A stretch of 52,785 nucleotides of DNA from CAZKTO01 sp964555685 (GTDB lineage: Bacteria; Chloroflexota; Dehalococcoidia; SHYB01), in assembly GCA_964555685.1 (NCBI GenBank), contig CAZKTO010000011.1, positions 1 through 52,785 on the forward strand, read 5' to 3'. Position 1 is the stretch's first letter, and every line of letters begins with the position of its first letter. The notes beneath the pieces were generated by a model that was not told the DNA's origin, did no database searches, and saw only the letters and a program-made list of their open reading frames with translations. The position numbers were made by a program, and so were the translations under genes. Shown piece by piece: positions 47,783 through 52,785 of the stretch.

Positions 47783-49330
47783 ATGCACGATCCCAATGCG
47801 ACGGAGAGAGGGGGAACCATTACTCGATCGCGAATCAGAAAAGTCGTCCTCGTGGCTCCGCGTTCAACGGGAGGCAACTTCGAATACGTTGCCATTCCGA
47901 GACAAGGTCTGCTCTACCTCTCGGGCGCCCTCAAACAGTGGGGGGGCCCATACCTATACGACAGAGAGATCTGGTATGAGGATCGGAATGGCTCTATCGA
48001 CCCCGACGCTGATCTCACCGGCGCCGACGTCCTCCTCATCACCGCACTAATCAACGAGGCGCCTCGGGCCTACGAAATTGCTCGAATGGCCCGAGCCTTC
48101 CACCCTCAATTGAAGATCGTAGGAGGCGGGCCCCATATGAGCCCGCTTTCGGACGAAGCCCTGCGGGAAGGGGGGTTCGATGTGGTGGTGCAGCGGGAGG
48201 GAGAGGACATCATCGGCCCCTTGTGCGATGGTCTTCTCTCTCATACTGGAGATGCGTTGCTCGCCGCGTTGGGTAAGATTCCCGGCATCTCGTTCTTTCG
48301 TGATGGACAGCTTGTCCAAACCCCCCGAACAGGACTCTTACGGCCCGAGTTCGTCGAGCTTCCAGACTTCGACGCCATACGAGATCTCACGCCGCGGAAC
48401 CCCTTGGCCGCAGGCGTGATCGAGACGACGCGGGGGTGTGTGGAGCACTGCAGTTACTGCCAGGTGATCCAACAATTCCTCGGCTACCGAATGGTGCCGC
48501 GAGAGACAGAGCGGCGAAGACTCCTCCAACTTCATGACCTGGCCTCTCGTGGCTTGATCTACTCCAATGGCCAGGGGCGGTTCAGCGTTTTTGTCTCGGA
48601 CGATCTCCACACGCCCCCACTCCGGGCGACCAAGTTCCGAAACGAGCGCCTCGGACGCCTGAAAGATTGGTCGCACTGGACTAAGGATATGTGGCTGGTC
48701 GCCCAGGTCCGCGCCGAGGTGGCACAAGACGCTGAGTTGGCAACGGCACTGGGCGAGGCTGGCTTTAGAATGCTGTATGTCGGTGTAGAGTCCAGGAATG
48801 CCCAGAACCTGCAGGCCGTTCATAAGCGGCAACAACCAGACCAAGTGGACCGCGATCTACGCGCGTTGGGCTCCCGCGGGTTCATTCTCACCGCGATGAC
48901 GATCCTTGGCCTTCCCTTCGACACGACCGACGAGATCATGGAGATGGCGGAGTGGGTTCGGAGTGTCAGCAAGTACCAGACAGCCAATCTCTTGACCCCA
49001 TTGCCCGCCACCTCCAACTGGCATGCGCTAACGCCCTTGGACGAAGACGGCTCCGTCCTGCCGCCTGGGAAGATGCGCCCGTACCATCTCTACACGGGCA
49101 GACAGCTGGTGCATCGTGATGCTCGATGGACCATGCAGGAATCGCGCGTTCTGTTTGACCAATACACTCAGCGAATCCGGCCCGTGGACACCCTGTATGA
49201 ACGAATCTTCAAAATGTTCAAGTGGCATGGGCGCAGAATCACTCGCAATGTGAAGGATGGGAGCGCCGGACCCGGGTCTCATCTCAGGAGCACCCGGCCA
49301 AAGCCCGACATGGGCGCGAGCTTGGCATAA
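47783..49330 (+). CDS. B12-domain-type radical SAM protein
   Basis: A 515-residue protein. The N-terminal ~170 residues resemble a cobalamin-binding Rossmann domain (VVLVAPRSTGGNFEY, then KIVGGGPHMSPL), but no DxHxxG loop is visible, so B12 binding is doubtful. The radical SAM core begins ETTRGCVEHCSYCQ with the cluster ligands C219, C223 and C226 (CxxxCxxC). Later come FVSDDLHTPP, GFRMLYVGVES and ILGLPFDTTDEI. Such proteins do methylations, ring contractions or oxidations. ATG 47783 is chosen; RBS weak. Confidence 0.9.
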   Translation: MHDPNATERGGTITRSRIRKVVLVAPRSTGGNFEYVAIPRQGLLYLSGALKQWGGPYLYDREIWYEDRNGSIDPDADLTGADVLLITALINEAPRAYEIARMARAFHPQLKIVGGGPHMSPLSDEALREGGFDVVVQREGEDIIGPLCDGLLSHTGDALLAALGKIPGISFFRDGQLVQTPRTGLLRPEFVELPDFDAIRDLTPRNPLAAGVIETTRGCVEHCSYCQVIQQFLGYRMVPRETERRRLLQLHDLASRGLIYSNGQGRFSVFVSDDLHTPPLRATKFRNERLGRLKDWSHWTKDMWLVAQVRAEVAQDAELATALGEAGFRMLYVGVESRNAQNLQAVHKRQQPDQVDRDLRALGSRGFILTAMTILGLPFDTTDEIMEMAEWVRSVSKYQTANLLTPLPATSNWHALTPLDEDGSVLPPGKMRPYHLYTGRQLVHRDARWTMQESRVLFDQYTQRIRPVDTLYERIFKMFKWHGRRITRNVKDGSAGPGSHLRSTRPKPDMGASLA

Positions 49331-49416
49331 GCCCCTTAGGCTGGCGATACCGCAACCGTTTGCCCACAGGGATCGCCTGCGGGGGCCCCTCTACCTATCA
49401 CCTTGATTACGCAGCC

Positions 49417-51141
49417 CTAGCGCTCCAGCCAGACGTCCTCCCAGCGCCATGGTGGCCCATCCTGATTGATGAGGGCGCTGAAGTTCTTCAGGGGTCCCAC
49501 CCAGGCCCAGCTCGTGGGGCTGCTGGTCAGGACGACGTACCACGCCAGATCGAGCAGCCTGAGCTGCAGGTCCTTAGTCAGCGCTATCCGTCTCTGCTGG
49601 TCCAGCTCCCCATCGATCCTGTCCAGGAGCGCATCGATCTGCGAATCGCTCCACTTGCCGTAGTTGAGCCCAGACCCCGTCCGGACGAAGGGATCGATGG
49701 TAGCGGAGGGATCGACGATGCCCGCGGAGTTGCTGCTAACGTAGACCCCAAAGTCGCCCCGCGTCTGGACCTGCTGGGTCGTGGCGTTGTCCATGATCCG
49801 GAGGTCGAACTGGGTGCCGAGGGACCGGTTCAACTGGTCGATGGTGACCTCGCCGCTTCGGGTGTAGATGTCCCGGACCGGGATGGTTACCTTGAGTCCC
49901 TGGAAGGCCACGCCCGCGTCCGTGAGGAGGCGCTTGGCCTCCTGGATATCGGCCTGCCTGGTGTTGGGGTTGTAGCCGGGCAGCACCCGCAGCTGGTCTG
50001 GGGTGAGACCGAACGGGGACTTCACCGGCTCCAGGAAGTGGAGCGGCTCGCCTTCGCCCTGAGTCAGGGCTGCGCTGGCGGCCTGCCGGTCGATGGCCAA
50101 GTGGATGGCGCGGCGCACCCGCACGTCGCTCCACGGCTGCACGCCGGAGCGGAAGGTGATGTAGATGAACCCCGAGCCCGAGGTGAAGACCTGGACGCCG
50201 GGGATCTCCCGCTTGATCTGGTCAACTTTCCCCTGTAGCACCGTGCTGGAGTGAGGGAAGGTGAAGTCGAGCCTGCCCGTCCGAAAGGCGCCCAGCCCCA
50301 GGGCCTCGTCGCCGATGATGAGGATGGTGATGCCGTCCAGGAACGGCAGGGGCCTGCCCACGGAGTCCTTCTTGAAGTAGGCGGCGTTCCGCTTCAGGTT
50401 CACCGAGTCGCCGGTCTTCCACCCGTCCCAGACGAAGGGGCCGCTGCCCACCGGGCGCTTCTGCTCGAACTCGGTGATGGGCACGTGCTCGGGATAGATG
50501 GTGTTGCCGATAGCGCCCAGGGTGGGCAGGAACGAGGCGCTGACCGCCGAAAGGGTCACCTTCAGGGTGAAGTCGTCCGACCTCTCCATGCTCTGGATGA
50601 GGGCGAGGGGGCCCTTGAAGGGCGGCGCCGGCACCTTGCCATCGATGTTCTTGGTGATCCGGTTGAGCGTCCAGATCGCGTCGCCGGCCGTCACGGGCTT
50701 GCCATCGTGCCACTTGGCGTTCTTGACGAGGTTGAAGGTGTGGACCTTGCCGTCCTGGCTGACGCTCCAGCTCTCGGCCAGGTCCGGCCCGAGGCCCTGC
50801 TTCCCCTGGTAGAGCTGGACCAGCCAGTTCATCTGCGGGAGCATCGTGGCCCAGTCGGAGCTGCTGCGCGCGCGGTTGATATCCAGGTTCGAGGGGTCGC
50901 GAGTCATCCAGACCCGGAGCACACCGCCGGCCTTGGGCTGCGGGCCCACCGGTGTAGGAGTCGGCGCCGGCGTTGGCGTTGGAGCGAGCGTGGCCACGGG
51001 CCGGGGAGCGCTGGTCGCTGTCGGCTGGGGCGCGCGCGTCGGCGTGGGCGCCTCCTCCTCTCCGCCGCACGCGGCCACCACCAGCGCCGCCGTGACCAGC
51101 GCCCCGAAGAGGGCCGATACCTGCCGCCATCGTCGAGGCAT
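49417..51141 (-). CDS. peptide/nickel-type ABC transporter substrate-binding lipoprotein
   Basis: A 574-residue SBP_bac_5 lipoprotein. The second Met (51141) is preferred to 51147 because AGGAG then has 7-nt spacing. The signal peptide ends in VAACGG (lipidated Cys), followed by a Thr/Pro/Ala linker and the fold LAESWSVSQDGKVHTFNLVK, AKWHDGKPVTAGDAIWTLN, and VGSGPFVWDGWKTG. About half identical by eye to the protein in the next gene, so the pair arose by duplication. No transporter membrane components nearby. Confidence 0.92.
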   Translation of the reverse strand: MPRRWRQVSALFGALVTAALVVAACGGEEEAPTPTRAPQPTATSAPRPVATLAPTPTPAPTPTPVGPQPKAGGVLRVWMTRDPSNLDINRARSSSDWATMLPQMNWLVQLYQGKQGLGPDLAESWSVSQDGKVHTFNLVKNAKWHDGKPVTAGDAIWTLNRITKNIDGKVPAPPFKGPLALIQSMERSDDFTLKVTLSAVSASFLPTLGAIGNTIYPEHVPITEFEQKRPVGSGPFVWDGWKTGDSVNLKRNAAYFKKDSVGRPLPFLDGITILIIGDEALGLGAFRTGRLDFTFPHSSTVLQGKVDQIKREIPGVQVFTSGSGFIYITFRSGVQPWSDVRVRRAIHLAIDRQAASAALTQGEGEPLHFLEPVKSPFGLTPDQLRVLPGYNPNTRQADIQEAKRLLTDAGVAFQGLKVTIPVRDIYTRSGEVTIDQLNRSLGTQFDLRIMDNATTQQVQTRGDFGVYVSSNSAGIVDPSATIDPFVRTGSGLNYGKWSDSQIDALLDRIDGELDQQRRIALTKDLQLRLLDLAWYVVLTSSPTSWAWVGPLKNFSALINQDGPPWRWEDVWLER

Positions 51142-51177
51142 GACCATTCTCCTGCCAGGCCTTGACCCTCGCCTGTC

Positions 51178-52785
51178 CTAGCGCTCCAGCCAGGTGTCCT
51201 CGTAGCGGAGCCACGGGCCGTCCTGAGCGCCGCCTCCCTTGAAGTTCCGCATCACCGGACTCCAGGCGATGGTGCTGACGGTCCCTCCCAGGAGCGCCAG
51301 CCACGAGAGTTCCAGCAGCTTGAGTTCCGTCTTTTGCGAGAGCGCGAGGCGCTTGGCCTCGTCCAGCGTGGTCTCCAAGTCGTCGATCAAGGTGTCCAAC
51401 TCGGCGTCACTCCACTTGGCGTAGTTGGCGGCGGCGCCCGTCCGGTAGAAGGGGGCGAAGATCTGGGAGGGGTCGTCGAGGGCGTAGCTGTTCTGGTCGA
51501 TGATCATCTCAAATTGCCCCGTGGCCTGGTTACGCAGCGTCGTCGGGCCGTCCTCGATCCGGATGGCGATCTCGATCCCGAGGCTCCGCTTGTACTGGTC
51601 GACGACGGGCACGGCGACGTTCTCGTAGATGTCGCGGACCTTGGCCACGGGCTTGAGGGCCGCCGGATTGATGTTAGCCGCCGCCAGGAGCCGTTTCGCC
51701 TCGGCGATGTCCTCCGCTTTCTGGTCGAGCCGGTAGCCGGGCAGCTTGGCGATCTCCGCCTCCGGGAAGGACCACTTGCCGCCCCCGAGGCGCGTCGGGG
51801 CGTAGAGGATGAACGGCGTCCCCTGGCCCAGGGCGTAGACGTCCTGGTAGTCCCTGCGGTTGAACGCCAGGTTGAACGCCCTGCGGACCCGCTGGTCGCT
51901 CCACGGCGCCACGTTGTTGAAGAGGACGCGGGCGTGGCCCCCCATGAGCACGCGAGTCTGCACGCCCTGAATGTCCCGTTTGACCTGCTCCTCCTTCCCC
52001 TGGAGGATCACCGGATCGAAGGCCGCGAAGGGCATGTCGATCTGGCCGGTGCGGAAGGCGGCGTACTGGGCCGCCCGGTCGGCGATGAGGAAGAGCTTGA
52101 TCCCGTCCAGGTAGGGCTTCCCGGTCTTGAAGTAGTCGGGGTTCCTGACGAGATCGGCGCTGACGCTCGGGGCGTATTTCTCGAACTTGAAGGGCCCGCT
52201 GCCGATGGGCTTGAGCTGCTTGAACTGCTCGATGGGGACGTGGGCGGGGTAGATGACGTTGCCAATGGATCCAAGGTTGGGGATAAAGGAGGCCCGGACG
52301 ATGGAGAGGGTCACCACCACCGTGGCCGGGTCTGGGGCCTCGACCTTTTGCAGGCCCACCAGGGAGGCGCGGTAGGCGGCGTTGGGCAGGGCCGGATCCA
52401 GACCGATGCGGTTCAGGCTGTAGACGACATCGGCGGCGGTCACGGGCTTGCCATCGTGCCACCGGGCGTTCCTTACCAGGTTGAAGGTCCAGACCTTGCC
52501 ATCGCCGCTGACGCTCCACCGCTCCGCCAGGTCGGGGCCGACGCCATCGCCCCCCTGATAGTTCTGGACGAGCCAGTTCATCTGGGGGAGCATGATGCTC
52601 CAGTTAGCGCTGCTCCTCCGGTCGTGGATGTCCAGACCCTCGGGCTCTCTTGTGATAGTGACCCGGAGGGTGCCTCCCCTGCGGGGCTGCGGGGCCGTGG
52701 GGGCGGGCGTGGGCGCAGGGGTTGCTGTTGGGGCCGGGATGGCGGTGGCCGCTTGTGCCGCGGATTGCGCGAAGGCCAGGCCCGT
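51178..52785 (-). CDS. substrate-binding lipoprotein paralogue, 5' end beyond the window
   Basis: At least 535 residues; the frame enters from the right edge with the end of a signal peptide (LAFAQSAAQA), an Ala/Pro/Thr linker, then RRGGTLRVTITREPEGLDIHD. The SBP_bac_5 core has ERWSVSGDGKVWTFNLVRNA and PVTAADVVYSLNRIG. Only about the first dozen residues are missing. The gap to the downstream SBP is 36 nt, so both may be one operon. Whether a lipobox is present cannot be seen. Confidence 0.9.
   Translation of the reverse strand, partial: TGLAFAQSAAQAATAIPAPTATPAPTPAPTAPQPRRGGTLRVTITREPEGLDIHDRRSSANWSIMLPQMNWLVQNYQGGDGVGPDLAERWSVSGDGKVWTFNLVRNARWHDGKPVTAADVVYSLNRIGLDPALPNAAYRASLVGLQKVEAPDPATVVVTLSIVRASFIPNLGSIGNVIYPAHVPIEQFKQLKPIGSGPFKFEKYAPSVSADLVRNPDYFKTGKPYLDGIKLFLIADRAAQYAAFRTGQIDMPFAAFDPVILQGKEEQVKRDIQGVQTRVLMGGHARVLFNNVAPWSDQRVRRAFNLAFNRRDYQDVYALGQGTPFILYAPTRLGGGKWSFPEAEIAKLPGYRLDQKAEDIAEAKRLLAAANINPAALKPVAKVRDIYENVAVPVVDQYKRSLGIEIAIRIEDGPTTLRNQATGQFEMIIDQNSYALDDPSQIFAPFYRTGAAANYAKWSDAELDTLIDDLETTLDEAKRLALSQKTELKLLELSWLALLGGTVSTIAWSPVMRNFKGGGAQDGPWLRYEDTWLER

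Overview
The window is high-GC bacterial DNA whose style points to Chloroflexota, probably a SAR202/Dehalococcoidia-like lineage. The reasons are lipoproteins with long Thr/Pro/Ala linkers, a dense set of family III CoA-transferases, amidohydrolase-2 proteins and an F420/FMN-type LLM oxidoreductase, many short G/C-rich palindromic intergenic repeats, and a selenoprotein of the UGSC family. The placement is an inference from gene content; there is no rRNA here. A run of exactly 100 N shows that this is a scaffolded assembly, probably a MAG.

Layout. 1-5.2 kb: a carboxymuconolactone-decarboxylase-like gene, then a minus-strand unit with a UGSC selenoprotein (in-frame UGA, excellent SECIS-like hairpin) and a conserved partner, then two family III CoA-transferases and a MITE-like element. 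5.3-13.7 kb: amidohydrolase, an ATPase + DUF4276/TOPRIM-like pair (defence-like), double-hotdog dehydratase, family I CoA-transferase, and a plus-strand thiolase-like / metallo-beta-lactamase / DUF35 run. 13.7-20.6 kb: subtilase, IS481 relic, BKACE enzyme, CoA-transferase, MFS carrier, dihydropyrimidinase-like amidohydrolase. 20.8-22.5 kb: tRNA-Gly, tRNA-Leu, a peroxiredoxin whose peroxidatic Cys codon is UGA (second selenoprotein), a strong terminator, IS debris and tRNA-Trp. 22.6-26.0 kb: HIT protein, zinc ribbon, two acyl-CoA dehydrogenases and an AsnC/Lrp ligand domain. 26.2-28.1 kb: an overlapping operon Rieske - PTPS - PTPS - SDR. 28.4-36.7 kb: TPR protein, MntA with a truncated HepT remnant, zincin-like protease, GH63-like glycosidase, a lower-GC nuclease-like pair, ABM monooxygenase, RpiB, amidohydrolase, LLM oxidoreductase. 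36.9-44.5 kb: a mosaic catabolic block carrying a duplicated promoter/leader (125 bp, two copies), an ester cyclase, a CoA-transferase pair, amidohydrolase and a solute-binding lipoprotein, with direct repeats that duplicate the 3' end and terminator of the next gene. 44.3-52.8 kb: a His-rich conserved gene, a second thiolase-like gene, a radical SAM protein and two paralogous peptide/nickel-type binding lipoproteins, the last one cut by the window edge.

Function. Most genes fit a scavenging lifestyle: periplasmic binding lipoproteins capture oligopeptide-like or other organic solutes; CoA-transferases, acyl-CoA dehydrogenases, hotdog hydratases, thiolase-like proteins and BKACE degrade organic acids through CoA thioesters; amidohydrolases open rings or decarboxylate. 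Recurrent promoter-like sequences of the form TTGAC(A/C/T)-N17-TA(N)3T precede many units and support the operon boundaries given here.
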